Shown: positions 16,291 to 24,160 of the stretch, one piece after another
How the letters are laid out: each line of letters opens with the position of its first letter
How positions within the stretch are numbered: position 1 is the first letter of the stretch
NCBI GenBank assembly: GCA_964651435.1
Contig: CAZYVU010000001.1
Location: forward strand, 62,001 to 126,000
Source of the DNA: CAZYVU01 sp964651435
GTDB taxonomy: Bacteria > Desulfobacterota > Syntrophorhabdia > Syntrophorhabdales > CAYQXL01
DNA: 64,000 nucleotides
Direction of reading: 5' to 3'
The notes under the pieces: model-generated
The model's input: the letters and a program-made list of their open reading frames with translations, nothing else
Database searches by the model: none
Told to the model about the DNA's origin: nothing
Position numbers and translations under genes: made by a program

Positions 16291-16782
16291 ATGAAGAAGG
16301 CTAAGGCATCAGACGAACTCCGCCCGGAGTATAAGCGAGAAGACCTTGGAGTGGGAGTCCGCGGTAAGTATTTTGAGGATTATAGCAAGGGCACAAACCT
16401 CGTGCTTCTCAGCCCTGACGTGGCAAAGGCATTCTCTTCCGACGAAGCCGTCAATGAGGCCCTACGGTCTCTGATTGATCTGGCCGAAAAATCGACAGGC
16501 CGAACAGGTCATTCCACCGGATCGGCTACCATGGCAGCCGAAGCCACTATTGTGAAAGAGATTCGTCTGGACGACCTGAATAGTTTGATCGTGAGGCAAG
16601 AAGACGAGGGCACAGTTACCGTGGAAATTCTCCATACGGCAAAAAGAAATCTGGTCCGGAGATCTACATCAGGAAGCGGATTGGTTGAAGCCAGCCATAT
16701 CAGAGCAGTTACGTTAGAAGGCGGTTGCCCACAATATTTGGTGACGATCCATGTCTGTCCCATGCCCCTTGCCCCTATATAG
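16291..16782 (+). CDS. Antitoxin-like conserved protein with an added C-terminal region
   Basis: A 163-residue protein. Residues 1-68 (DELRPEYKREDLG, VRGKYFEDYSKGTNLVLLSPDVAKAF, VNEALRSLIDLA) match a widespread short family often seen in toxin-antitoxin-like pairs; from memory these proteins are usually 70-80 residues. The remaining 95 residues are unrelated to that family and unrecognised, suggesting a fusion or read-on into neighbouring DNA. No toxin gene is adjacent apart from the 51-residue frame upstream. The site behind tRNA-Ala suggests horizontal acquisition. Function is inferred weakly. Confidence 0.6.
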   Translation: MKKAKASDELRPEYKREDLGVGVRGKYFEDYSKGTNLVLLSPDVAKAFSSDEAVNEALRSLIDLAEKSTGRTGHSTGSATMAAEATIVKEIRLDDLNSLIVRQEDEGTVTVEILHTAKRNLVRRSTSGSGLVEASHIRAVTLEGGCPQYLVTIHVCPMPLAPI

Positions 16783-16838
16783 CTTTAAAGAAGCCTGCAT
16801 TCCTTCCGGTTTTTTCAAAGGCGAACCGACTCCATCCT

Positions 16839-17621
16839 TCACCGGTGATTCGGCGATGGGTACTTCGTCATGAACCGGTCTGCCACTGCCAGAATCCTCG
16901 TATCCAATATTCCGGACACCCGCGTTGCTATGTCGACAGGAAGCGTTCCGTAATATGCGTGGGCGATCCCGCCGGCGATGCAGGCGATGGTGTCGGAGTC
17001 TCCGCCTATCGATATGGCCTTCCTCACCGCGTCTTCGTAGCCGTCGGATTCGAGGAACGCCGTGATGGCCTGGGGGACTGACCCATCGCAGTTGGACTGG
17101 TGCTTGTAGTAACGCCGTATCTCATCGAGGGGCTCGCCGAGATCGTAGGCAAAGGTACGCTCAGCGTATGCCCTGATTTCCGCCTTGCTCCTTCCGGTCC
17201 GGGCGAGGAAGACCGCCGACGCCACCGCCTGGGCGCCGCCGATAGCCTCGGGCGTGTTGTGGCTCGGGATGGCGGTGAGGCGTGCCTGGGCAAGCACTTC
17301 CTCCAGGGTGTGGAATGCAAAGCCGATGGGACTGACGCGCATGGCAGACCCGTTGCCTTTGCTGGCACCCTGCCCTATCCTTCCTGAGGCCGCCCACTTG
17401 CGGAAGCGCGGCCCATAGCCCCTCTGGGGATAGAGGCGATACCATTCCCTGAGCTTGCCTCCGTAGTCCGCGTGTGTCAGAATCGCGTCGGCTACGGCAA
17501 CGGTCATGACCGTGTCGTCGGTGAAGTGGCAGTTCGGATCGAAGAGCGGAAAGTCTGTCCGCGTTATGTTGTTCAGCTCGTAGACGGAGCCGATGATGTC
17601 TCCTGCTATAGCGCCGAGCAT
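16839..17621 (-). CDS. ADP-ribosylglycohydrolase-family protein
   Basis: A 260-residue DraG/ARH-type enzyme with a binuclear magnesium site that removes ADP-ribose from proteins or other acceptors. Metal-binding motifs are intact: GAIAGDIIGS at the start, FTDDTVM near 34-40, GNGSAMRVSP mid-protein and GGDSDTIACIAG near the end. The ATG at 17621 is preceded by GGGAGG and overlaps the upstream gene by 16 bases, giving tight coupling. With that gene it forms a two-cistron operon behind a SAM-type riboswitch. No DraT-like transferase or nitrogenase gene is nearby, so the target is unknown. Confidence 0.9.
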   Translation of the reverse strand: MLGAIAGDIIGSVYELNNITRTDFPLFDPNCHFTDDTVMTVAVADAILTHADYGGKLREWYRLYPQRGYGPRFRKWAASGRIGQGASKGNGSAMRVSPIGFAFHTLEEVLAQARLTAIPSHNTPEAIGGAQAVASAVFLARTGRSKAEIRAYAERTFAYDLGEPLDEIRRYYKHQSNCDGSVPQAITAFLESDGYEDAVRKAISIGGDSDTIACIAGGIAHAYYGTLPVDIATRVSGILDTRILAVADRFMTKYPSPNHR

Positions 17622-18052
17622 AACGGCCTCCCTTCGTTGTCGGTCCCTTTCAGGCGCGCGTACCACTTCCCTTCCTCGTCGACAAAGTCAAGGGCGCCGT
17701 CATCGAGCGTCCAGAAGATGGGGCCCTGAAATCCCAGGGCCGACGTGAAGCCTCCCTCAAGGAAATACCAATCGACGGGTGGGCGATCATACTGCAGGCC
17801 GAGGGTCCTGAGACAGCCTATGCTGTGATTCAGATCGTCAAGGGACATGGCTGCCGTTGAACATAAGGACCCGTCCATGTCCCAGGCATCGCCCGTCTCC
17901 CTGAAGAAGGCAAGGATGTCGCCGTTGCATGCCTTCCGAAGGGCATCCATCTTCACAAGGAGTGTAAAGAAGACGATCGATATCCCGCCATTGGCAGGTC
18001 GGAGAAGAATCGTCCGGTCTTGCCGCGTGTCGTTGTTTTCTGGCGTTTCCAT
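17606..18052 (-). CDS. Unknown protein, first cistron of the riboswitch operon
   Basis: A 148-residue protein I do not recognise. It is acidic overall with a Trp/Phe/Tyr-rich second half (WYFLEGGFTSALGFQGPIFW) and scattered cysteines, no signal peptide and no clear membrane helix; residues 24-34 are hydrophobic. The ATG at 18052 has GGGGGA five bases upstream and lies 34 bases after the T-run of the riboswitch terminator. The 3' end overlaps the ADP-ribosylglycohydrolase start, so the two are probably made together and may act on the same substrate. Confidence 0.7.
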   Translation of the reverse strand: METPENNDTRQDRTILLRPANGGISIVFFTLLVKMDALRKACNGDILAFFRETGDAWDMDGSLCSTAAMSLDDLNHSIGCLRTLGLQYDRPPVDWYFLEGGFTSALGFQGPIFWTLDDGALDFVDEEGKWYARLKGTDNEGRPLCSAL

Positions 18053-18085
18053 GGCATCCCCCTGACATGATAGTCACCAGAAGAT

Positions 18086-18111
18086 AAAAAAACCGTCCAG
18101 GTCAGGACGGT
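18086..18111 (-). terminator. Riboswitch expression-platform terminator
   Basis: On the minus strand, stem ACCGTCC (18105-18111) with GGACGGT (18092-18098), six-base loop, then a run of T residues (18086-18091). CCGTCC also forms the 3' side of aptamer stem P4, so the two compete for GGACGG. That arrangement fits ligand-dependent termination. Confidence 0.75.
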
Positions 18112-18117
18112 CGGCAG

Positions 18118-18230
18118 AATGGAGAGCTTTTCGGGATTGTCTCCCGCACATCGGACGGCTTTCACCATCCAAGGCACCGTAGTCTCCAACTCGGTTGCCG
18201 AACCCCTTTCGGGGTTGCTCCTGATGCTGC
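18118..18230 (-). ncRNA. SAM-clan (SAM-I/SAM-IV-like) riboswitch aptamer
   Basis: Read 5' to 3' on the minus strand. P1: GCAGCATC (18223-18230, one bulge) with GATGTGC (18146-18152). P2: AACCCC-GAAA-GGGGTT (18201-18216). P3: ACCG-AGT with ACT-A-CGGT (18076 side numbering: 18176-18195), loop TGGAG. P4: GGATGG with CCGTCC (18153-18170). P5: CGGGA with TCCCG (18132-18146). The invariant core GGCAACC and GGTGCC flank P3. Loop L2 (AAGG) can pair with J3/4 (CCTT), and the P3 loop with CTCCA at 18120-18124. These are the core and pseudoknots of the SAM-I/SAM-IV clan. It would sense S-adenosylmethionine and repress the two downstream genes. Confidence 0.75.
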
Positions 18231-18233
18231 AAT

Positions 18234-18263
18234 ACTGTAAATCCATCGGGGCAGGTAAGTCAA
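18234..18263 (-). promoter_or_regulatory. Promoter of the riboswitch operon
   Basis: Minus-strand TTGACT (18258-18263), 18-base spacer, TACAGT (18234-18239). Transcription would begin at about the 5' strand of P1, as expected for a riboswitch leader. The first 17 bases are identical to those of the cytochrome operon promoter at 5.05 kb. Confidence 0.6.
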
Positions 18264-18446
18264 TGGCCTTCTTTCAATGCGCTCATACTACGTCACTTGA
18301 CGATGGTATCTATACCGGCGGCTCGAATGCGTGCCGATAAAGTGGCGGAGGGAGAATGAAATACCTTCCTCTGACCGGAGAAAGTGGGTCAGCCGACGGC
18401 AAGCACTTGAATTCTTCTGCTTCTTTGGCTCGGGGCAGGCGACTGC
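18246..18446. other. Intergenic region
   Basis: Apart from the riboswitch promoter at its left end, this 200-base stretch between two leftward transcription units shows no convincing frame, RNA fold or terminator. Confidence 0.4.
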
Positions 18447-18902
18447 CTACTTCTTCCCTTCCTTTAGGCAGGCAATAGCGAACAGGACCTCTCCGGGAGT
18501 GTCCGGTTTGAATTGCGCCCAGTCGTCCTCGTCGTCCTCGAAGGACAGCAAGACGCTTCCCTGAGAGCTATAGGCCTTTAGAGATAACAGCCTTGCTGCA
18601 CCCTTTTTGCAGTGTATTTCTGTAAGGCCGACCGTGTAGGCATAGGAACTGAAATCTCTTTGCCCTCCTGCTATCTCCTTGAGCCCGGCGATGTCCTTTT
18701 GCCTCTCTTCTTCGCTTGCCGGCGCCTGCTTATCGAGCACCCTCACAGTATCTTCGGAGCGCCGCGAGATGCTTTCCTGGTCGTAGAAGAATGTCTGTCT
18801 CGCATTCTCGAAATACCTCACCCACTCCGCCCCCTCTGCCTCGGACCAGCCGGCGACAACGACCGTCATCACGATGATTGAAAGAAAGATTGCTCTCTTC
18901 AT
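18447..18902 (-). CDS. Exported protein resembling surface-adhesin protein E
   Basis: A 151-residue protein with a signal peptide (residues 1 to about 24, ending AEGA). The mature part has the layout I associate with the Adhesin_E domain: an early EWVRYFENARQTFFYDQESI strand pair, a central EIHCKKGAARLLSLKAYSSQG segment with one conserved cysteine, and a C-terminal WAQFKPDTPGEVLFAIACL supplying a second cysteine that probably forms a disulfide. Members are periplasmic or surface proteins of unclear role. It is monocistronic here. The family call is from pattern memory and should be treated as tentative. Confidence 0.6.
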   Translation of the reverse strand: MKRAIFLSIIVMTVVVAGWSEAEGAEWVRYFENARQTFFYDQESISRRSEDTVRVLDKQAPASEEERQKDIAGLKEIAGGQRDFSSYAYTVGLTEIHCKKGAARLLSLKAYSSQGSVLLSFEDDEDDWAQFKPDTPGEVLFAIACLKEGKK

Positions 18903-19074
18903 GCCCTACCTCGCTGGCCTAAATATAGCAAGGCGCAGCCAGCGTGACAAGACTTTAATATCGGCTCCAAGACGACCTCCCCCACATCGATGGGAAGGCC
19001 AATGGCGGCCGTTGAGGCAACAGTCAGTGCGGGCCTGACGGCTCCCACGCCCTATCTGCTGCCGGCGGAATGCT

Positions 19075-19164
19075 TTACTTGCCCTTCTTGGACTGCTTGT
19101 CCTGCTTCTTCGTCGCCTTCTGCTTCTGGCCCTTTTCCTTGTCCTTCTTGCCCTTGTCTCCCAT
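19075..19164 (-). CDS. Lysine-rich 29-residue small protein
   Basis: Frame of 29 codons starting ATG at 19164 and ending TAA at 19075. Thirteen of 29 residues are lysine, with Gly, Asp and Gln making up most of the rest (starts MGDKGKKDKEKG). GGGGAGGAG lies four bases upstream and a consensus-like promoter 60 bases upstream, so expression is well supported despite the size. Extremely basic and low-complexity; it probably binds nucleic acid or ribosomes, but that is inference from composition alone. Confidence 0.65.
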   Translation of the reverse strand: MGDKGKKDKEKGQKQKATKKQDKQSKKGK

Positions 19165-19556
19165 AATGCTCCTCCCCGTCGTCTCGCTATGCCGTCAGTT
19201 CCGTCCGTCTATACGTTATGCAATCCTATCCACACAGACACCCTTTGTCAATGCAATCCTCATCAAGGGGCTTGGCCACAGGCTTTTGTTCGCCTATTTT
19301 GCCGATACAGCCGGCTGCTGCCGCCATTTCACAGGCGCAATCAGATTGCGTGCCTGCTGCCATCGGCATAGAACGGGCTTTCGCATGAGACTATCAAGAT
19401 TGCCCGGGCTCTTACCGCACTTTTTTCTTGAAAAGATGTACGAATTTGAGGAGAATCTTGATGAAGTGCCAGCCGATTTCATCGCGTTGGGGCGCCCTGG
19501 AGTTTGAGCCCCAAGGCAACGCCTCAATTGGGCTGATTCCCGTCGGGAGGGGGGAG
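19165..19556. other. Intergenic region between divergent genes
   Basis: Contains the minus-strand promoter of the 29-residue gene near 19223-19251. The right half is open in the frame of the downstream lipoprotein, but the SD-preceded ATG at 19557 is the better start. No RNA gene or repeat was seen in the remaining bases. Confidence 0.4.
19223..19251 (-). promoter_or_regulatory. Promoter of the lysine-rich small gene
   Basis: Minus-strand TTGACA (19246-19251), exactly 17 bases, TAGGAT (19223-19228). The predicted leader is about 50 bases and ends in a strong ribosome binding site. Confidence 0.6.
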
Positions 19557-20159
19557 ATGAGGACCGCACGAATCTTCGTTTGTCTGTTCCTGCTCATCTT
19601 TATGGCTGGCTGCGCGTCCCGCATCATCAAGATAGAGCAGCCCTACACTCCTTTTGAGCGACCCCATTATACGGTCTTGTCGCCACAAGGGGCGGATTGG
19701 CGTTTCATTGAAACGGATGCCCCGGGAAAGCATGTCTTGACCTTCTTTTTGCCGCCACGAGAGACAACGCATACCGTCTATGCCTCCGTAAAGGAGGTAC
19801 CCTCAAAGCCCAACTTCGACACTCCGGAAGAATTTCATTCGTTCCTTCAGAAGGCTCAATCCTTGGGGCTCGATGAAAGGCGTTTCACCGTGATCGAGGA
19901 GGATATCAGGCTGGACGACAAGTTTGGAAAATTCTCCGTTGCATATTCTTCAAAGGTGGAAGACCACGGCGCAGCGCGGATGGATGACGCCCCATTCCTG
20001 ATCATGCAGACCTACGGTTACTTTTTCATTCACCCCTACGCGAAGAATCTGCTTATGGAAATCGAGTATTCCGAGCGTGGCAAGCCCGACCAACTGGATG
20101 CCGATTTTGTCGAGAAGGGCAAGGCCTTCGTCAGCGGTCTCCGGCTAAAAGAAAAATGA
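19557..20159 (+). CDS. Lipoprotein of unknown function
   Basis: A 200-residue lipoprotein: MRTARIFVCLFLLIFMAGC gives a short basic n-region, hydrophobic core and lipobox at Cys19. The mature domain is a mixed alpha/beta protein (RPHYTVLSPQGADWRFIE, then FGKFSVAYSSKVED, and LLMEIEYSERGKPDQLD) that resembles generic exported proteins measuring about 180 residues; I assign no family. GGAGGGGGGAG upstream fixes the ATG at 19557. The stop overlaps the next lipoprotein start as ATGA, so the pair is coexpressed. Confidence 0.75.
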   Translation: MRTARIFVCLFLLIFMAGCASRIIKIEQPYTPFERPHYTVLSPQGADWRFIETDAPGKHVLTFFLPPRETTHTVYASVKEVPSKPNFDTPEEFHSFLQKAQSLGLDERRFTVIEEDIRLDDKFGKFSVAYSSKVEDHGAARMDDAPFLIMQTYGYFFIHPYAKNLLMEIEYSERGKPDQLDADFVEKGKAFVSGLRLKEK

Positions 20160-20602
20160 AGATAAAGCATTTCAGTGCTTACACCGTCGTTGTCCTCTTT
20201 TTCGTGGTATTGTCGGGTTGCGCCATTCATACGGTGGAGATCAAGCGGCCGGACTTGATTGAACCACATAAGACCATGTTTGTTTTCGGCCATGAAGATG
20301 TGGCCGATATCAACAAGACGGTGAAGAAGAATTTGACGGGCATGGGGTTTAGCCTCGTTCAGGAAAAGAGTGATGCAGAGCTGCTCGTCGACTACAATTT
20401 CAACTGTCGCTTCGATGTATTCCATTACACATGCAAGACGTTCAACCTGTTCGTGACCGACAGCAAGTCAAGGGAAACGGCGATTCAGGCGAAGTTCTGG
20501 GCCGACACCCCATTCAGCGCAGAGACCTTGGTCAATGACCTGTTTAAGAAATTGGAAGGGGAGTTAGAGAATAAAAAGGTGCGGCCCAATGGCAGGGAGT
20601 GA
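20156..20602 (+). CDS. Small lipoprotein, coupled to its upstream neighbour
   Basis: A 148-residue protein with the lipobox LSGC at about 20-23 after a 12-residue hydrophobic core. The mature part (TMFVFGHEDVADINKTV, MGFSLVQEKSDAELLVDYNFNC) looks like a small alpha/beta domain of the kind found in envelope stress or DUF4136-like lipoproteins, but the match is not strong enough to name. Three cysteines in the NFNC and HYTCK region may form a disulfide. Translation is coupled to the preceding lipoprotein by ATGA. It converges on the Kef antiporter gene. Confidence 0.7.
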   Translation: MKIKHFSAYTVVVLFFVVLSGCAIHTVEIKRPDLIEPHKTMFVFGHEDVADINKTVKKNLTGMGFSLVQEKSDAELLVDYNFNCRFDVFHYTCKTFNLFVTDSKSRETAIQAKFWADTPFSAETLVNDLFKKLEGELENKKVRPNGRE

Positions 20603-20631
20603 GTAAGGGGGTCGCCCGAGAGGATTAACGC

Positions 20632-22497
20632 CTATCGCTCATCTGCCGAAGAGCCCCGGTCCCAGGCGTGGTCGTTCAGGGCGGGATTATGCTCCAGGTC
20701 GTTTCTGAGCAGCTCTTCCTGCATCGATATCTGCTTTCTCGTCCGGCAGATGTAGGCCTCCTGGTCGTGGCGGTGGGCCGCCAGCTCCGGCAGCGCTGCT
20801 TCGTCGTACTTGAGAAAGTTTTGGCCGGCCCTGGTAGCCGTATACCGCCTGAAACCCAGCTTGACCAGCGCATCCACCCCGAGGCGGACCGACGTCTCCA
20901 GTGATTCACGATAGACGTTTTTAACGCCGGCGTCGATCAGGTCATAGGCATCGGTGCGGTTTCTGGCCCTTACCATGACGGTGAGGCCGGGAAACTCTTT
21001 CTTTGTCCTCTCCACGAGTTCCGCGTTGATCTCCGGCGAATCGATGGAAGCGATTAAGACCTTCGCATGGTCGGCACCGGCCGATTTGAGGATGTCCATC
21101 CGCGTTGCATCACCGTAAAAGACCTTGAATCCCGTCTTTCTGAGGACATCGACCCTGTCCGAATCATTGTCCAGGATGGTGGTATGAATACCGTTGGCCC
21201 GCAGGAACCGGCCGATGGTGCTGCCGAAATGGCCAAAGCCGGCGATGATTACCGGATGCTCCCCTTCTATGTGGTCCGCCTCCTTTTCCTCTACGGCCTC
21301 TTTCGTACCGAACCGGGGGAGGATCAGCCGCTCGCTCACGAGCAACAAAAGGGGCGTTACGGTCATGCTTATTGCCGTAACCCCCATCATCAGGTCTGCC
21401 CGGTATGCCGACAGGATGCCAAGCTGGGCGGCAAACGAAAAGAGGACAAAGGCGAATTCGCCGACCTGGGCAAGCCCCAGGGTAAAAATGGCATTCTGAT
21501 CAAAGCTCAAGTGCGTCAACCTGCCCGTCACATAGAGCACGAAGGCCTTGATGGCCACAACGCCGAAAACAAGCGCAATGACGGTAAGGGGGTTATCTAC
21601 GATGAGCCTGAAGTTGATGGAGGCCCCTACGGCGATGAAGAAGAGCCCAAGCAGCACGCCCTTGAAGGGCTCGATGTCGCTTTCCAGTTGATGGCGGAAC
21701 TGAGAATTGGCAAGAACGACGCCGGCCAGGAACGTGCCAAGCGCCGGGCTGAGGCCGACGACTGCCATCAGGTCGGCCGTAGCGATGACGATGAGCAGCG
21801 CCGCAGCCGTGAAAAGCTCCCTGAGACGGATACGCGCCACAAACCGCAGAAAGGGTACGATGATGATCCTGCCGCCGAGGACAACGGCTGTCACCGCCCC
21901 TATCAGCGTCAGGGTCTGTGCCCACCCGGGCAGCCCTTCCATGAATGTTCCATGTCCGTCGGACGACACCTGAACCGACGAAACCGCCAGGAGCGGCAGC
22001 ACGGCGAGGATGGGTATTACGGATATGTCCTGAAAAAGGAGCACGGCGAAGGATGACCTCCCCGCTTCCGTTCTCGCCAAGCCCTTTTCGCGAAGGGTTT
22101 GCATCACTATGGCCGTCGAGGACATGGATAGCGCAAGGCCGCAGGCGAGGGCTGAAGGCCAGGAAAAACCGACCGCCGCCAGGCCCCCGAAGCAAAGCAG
22201 GGTCGTACCGAGCACCTGGGTTGCACCCGTACCCGCAATCATCTTCCGCATTCTCCACAGGTGTGCGGGCTCCAGTTCGAGCCCGATGAGAAAGAGCATC
22301 ATTACCACACCGAATTCGGCAAAGTGCATGATGTCTTTACCCTCCTCGCCCACAAACCCGAGAAAGAACGGACCAATGATGATGCCTCCCAGCAGGTAGC
22401 CCAGCACCGAGCCCATGCCGAGCCTCTTGGCAAGGGGTACAAAGACAACGGCGGCGGCAAGATAGATCAGCGCGTCGTGGAGAAAGCCGTTGCTCAT
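20632..22497 (-). CDS. Kef-type K+/H+ antiporter (CPA2) with RCK domain
   Basis: A 621-residue membrane protein: about twelve helices of the Na+/H+ exchanger fold (residues 1-385, with GYLLGGIIIGPF and the PALGTFLAGVVLANS ion-path segment), then an RCK/TrkA-N domain starting HPVIIAGFGHFGSTIGR (about 414-430) with the GxGxxG nucleotide site. It would exchange K+ for H+ across the inner membrane, gated by nucleotide or glutathione-like ligands. The ATG overlaps the stop of the upstream flavodoxin-like gene, the usual KefF/KefG-KefC/KefB order. Confidence 0.92.
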   Translation of the reverse strand: MSNGFLHDALIYLAAAVVFVPLAKRLGMGSVLGYLLGGIIIGPFFLGFVGEEGKDIMHFAEFGVVMMLFLIGLELEPAHLWRMRKMIAGTGATQVLGTTLLCFGGLAAVGFSWPSALACGLALSMSSTAIVMQTLREKGLARTEAGRSSFAVLLFQDISVIPILAVLPLLAVSSVQVSSDGHGTFMEGLPGWAQTLTLIGAVTAVVLGGRIIIVPFLRFVARIRLRELFTAAALLIVIATADLMAVVGLSPALGTFLAGVVLANSQFRHQLESDIEPFKGVLLGLFFIAVGASINFRLIVDNPLTVIALVFGVVAIKAFVLYVTGRLTHLSFDQNAIFTLGLAQVGEFAFVLFSFAAQLGILSAYRADLMMGVTAISMTVTPLLLLVSERLILPRFGTKEAVEEKEADHIEGEHPVIIAGFGHFGSTIGRFLRANGIHTTILDNDSDRVDVLRKTGFKVFYGDATRMDILKSAGADHAKVLIASIDSPEINAELVERTKKEFPGLTVMVRARNRTDAYDLIDAGVKNVYRESLETSVRLGVDALVKLGFRRYTATRAGQNFLKYDEAALPELAAHRHDQEAYICRTRKQISMQEELLRNDLEHNPALNDHAWDRGSSADER

Positions 22498-23102
22498 GAC
22501 GTGACGCGGCCGCCCCGCCCTGCGAGCCAGTCGTTGAGATATTCGTATCGCCCCGCAGATTCCGGGTCGTACTCGCCCAGGGCCAGCCTTTCCAGGAGCT
22601 GGAGGTAGAGCCGCCCCTGCCCCTCCATCTCTTCGGTGGAAAGGCGGTATGTGCCATGGACAACAAAGGGTGGGAGGTAGGTCGTCTTGCAGAGGCGCGC
22701 TGTTTGCTCAAAGGGAGCCAGAAACTGCCGCATGGTGTATCCTGCGCTCCCTCCCGGGCCATAGACGTCCCGTGCGCCACCGGCCGTCAGCGCATTGAAA
22801 ATGGTCTTCCCCTTCAGGTGGTCACCGCCGCCATGGGCCCAGCCATACTCGAGGACCATGTCTATCCATTGCTTGAGGAGCGCCGGAGCACCATACATGT
22901 ACAAGGGGTGCTGCCACACAATGACCTGGTGATCGATGAGAAGGGACTGTTCATAGGGTGCATCGACATTGAAATCCGGATACTCCTCGTAGAGGTCGCG
23001 CAGGGTGGCGGCAGGCAGATGTGTCACGGCATCGAGGAGGGCACGGTTTGCTTTCGAGTTTTCAAACCTGGGGTGGGCAAAAAGAATAAGTATTCTGTTC
23101 AT
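22494..23102 (-). CDS. KefF/KefG-type NAD(P)H:quinone oxidoreductase
   Basis: A 202-residue flavodoxin-fold oxidoreductase. The FMN/FAD-binding start is ILILFAHPRFENSKANRALL, and the conserved WQHPLYMYGAPALLKQWIDMV and TAGGARDVYG loops identify the MdaB/KefF subgroup. In Escherichia coli such proteins bind the antiporter and are needed for full activity. The four-base overlap with the antiporter gene makes a complex likely here too. Start chosen at the ATG that begins the first beta strand. Confidence 0.9.
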   Translation of the reverse strand: MNRILILFAHPRFENSKANRALLDAVTHLPAATLRDLYEEYPDFNVDAPYEQSLLIDHQVIVWQHPLYMYGAPALLKQWIDMVLEYGWAHGGGDHLKGKTIFNALTAGGARDVYGPGGSAGYTMRQFLAPFEQTARLCKTTYLPPFVVHGTYRLSTEEMEGQGRLYLQLLERLALGEYDPESAGRYEYLNDWLAGRGGRVTS

Positions 23103-23476
23103 CGCAGGGCTCGCTTGCCACGTAGCGCCTCACCCGGCACCGCTTGTTTCCTGCGCGGGCAAGAAGGCGGTGAGTTCCTCTTCTTACCACACAAGGAACA
23201 ACCTTTACAAGCTCCGGCATCCGCTTTGACAACGAAGCGGGTTTAATGGTATTAATAAAGCATGGTTACGTGTGGTCTCTATTGCAGCCGTTCCTACCGG
23301 GAAGATTTTCTCGAATCCGCCTTCAAGACAATTCTCTAAAAACTGATTGCGCTTTGTCGTGCTGGGTTGTAACCGGGCGACGCCCGCACCGCCTGTTCCC
23401 AGCCGGGGGGTAAGCACTGAACGGATGCGAGGGGGATCCTCACGACACAAGACCTGGGATAAAGAGAAGAAAATCT
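23103..23476. other. Intergenic region between divergent units
   Basis: 374 bases separating the Kef genes from the MORN gene. It holds one promoter candidate (23226-23255). Short frames exist on both strands but lack ribosome binding sites and family character. No tRNA, riboswitch or terminator fold was recognised. Confidence 0.4.
23226..23255 (+). promoter_or_regulatory. Possible promoter for the MORN-Rnk unit
   Basis: Perfect TTGACA (23226-23231), 18-base spacer and TATTAA (23250-23255) in an AT-rich patch. It lies about 220 bases before the MORN gene, leaving a long leader. Confidence 0.35.
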
Positions 23477-24160
23477 GTGCCGGAGGCTATCGACGTGTAT
23501 CGGGTGAGGAGGGTTTCCTCCTTCAAGCAAGGCGGGGAACGGGAAGATGTACGTTATTACGTGGGCGATGAAGAGATCGCCGCGGAGGTCTACGACGGGG
23601 ATGGTCGCCTTCTTCAGAGGTCTGGGAGCATTCCAGACGGAGAGGTAGCGGAACTGTACCGGTCGGGCGAGGTGAGGCGCCTTCTGGGCTTCAAGGACGG
23701 CAAGGCCCACGGCACGTTTGCAGAGTATTATCCGACGGGAGAGATAAAGGAGGAGGGTGCATTCTTCGAGGGCAGGCTCCACGGCCCAAACAGGATGTAC
23801 CGGCGGGACGGCAGGCTGTGGGTCGAGGCAACATACGCAGAGGGAAGGCTCGACGGGACGTTCACGAGCTACCACGACAACGGGAACGTAGAGACGCGGG
23901 CCCACTACAGCACGGGAAGCCTCGACGGCCCGTACAGGCGTTACGACAGGCACGGGACATTGCTTGAGGAGGCATCGTTCAGGAACGGGAAGAGGCATGG
24001 CGACTGCGCGCTTTACGATGACACGGGACGTCTTGAGCGCTTGGAGCGATATGTGGATGGACTTCCCACCGGCATACGCACCTCATGCCCGGGAGCGGAA
24101 GAGTGCTTCGCGGGTCCGTCAAAGGCAGGCAGAGAAAGGCTTAAGGAGGAAAGGCCATGA
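23477..24160 (+). CDS. MORN-repeat protein (MORN_2 / YwqK-like)
   Basis: A 227-residue protein built of about six tandem MORN-variant units of 22-24 residues, visible as repeated G-x-x-H/D-G-x-F-x-x-Y-x-x-x-G patterns (DGKAHGTFAEYYPTGE, EGRLDGTFTSYHDNGN, TGSLDGPYRRYDRHG, NGKRHGDCALYDDTG). Such repeats form elongated beta sheets used for binding; in Bacillus, YwqK-like proteins are linked with toxin immunity. No signal peptide. Starts at GTG 23477 behind an AGAAGAAA stretch and overlaps the Rnk-like gene by ATGA. Confidence 0.8.
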   Translation: MPEAIDVYRVRRVSSFKQGGEREDVRYYVGDEEIAAEVYDGDGRLLQRSGSIPDGEVAELYRSGEVRRLLGFKDGKAHGTFAEYYPTGEIKEEGAFFEGRLHGPNRMYRRDGRLWVEATYAEGRLDGTFTSYHDNGNVETRAHYSTGSLDGPYRRYDRHGTLLEEASFRNGKRHGDCALYDDTGRLERLERYVDGLPTGIRTSCPGAEECFAGPSKAGRERLKEERP

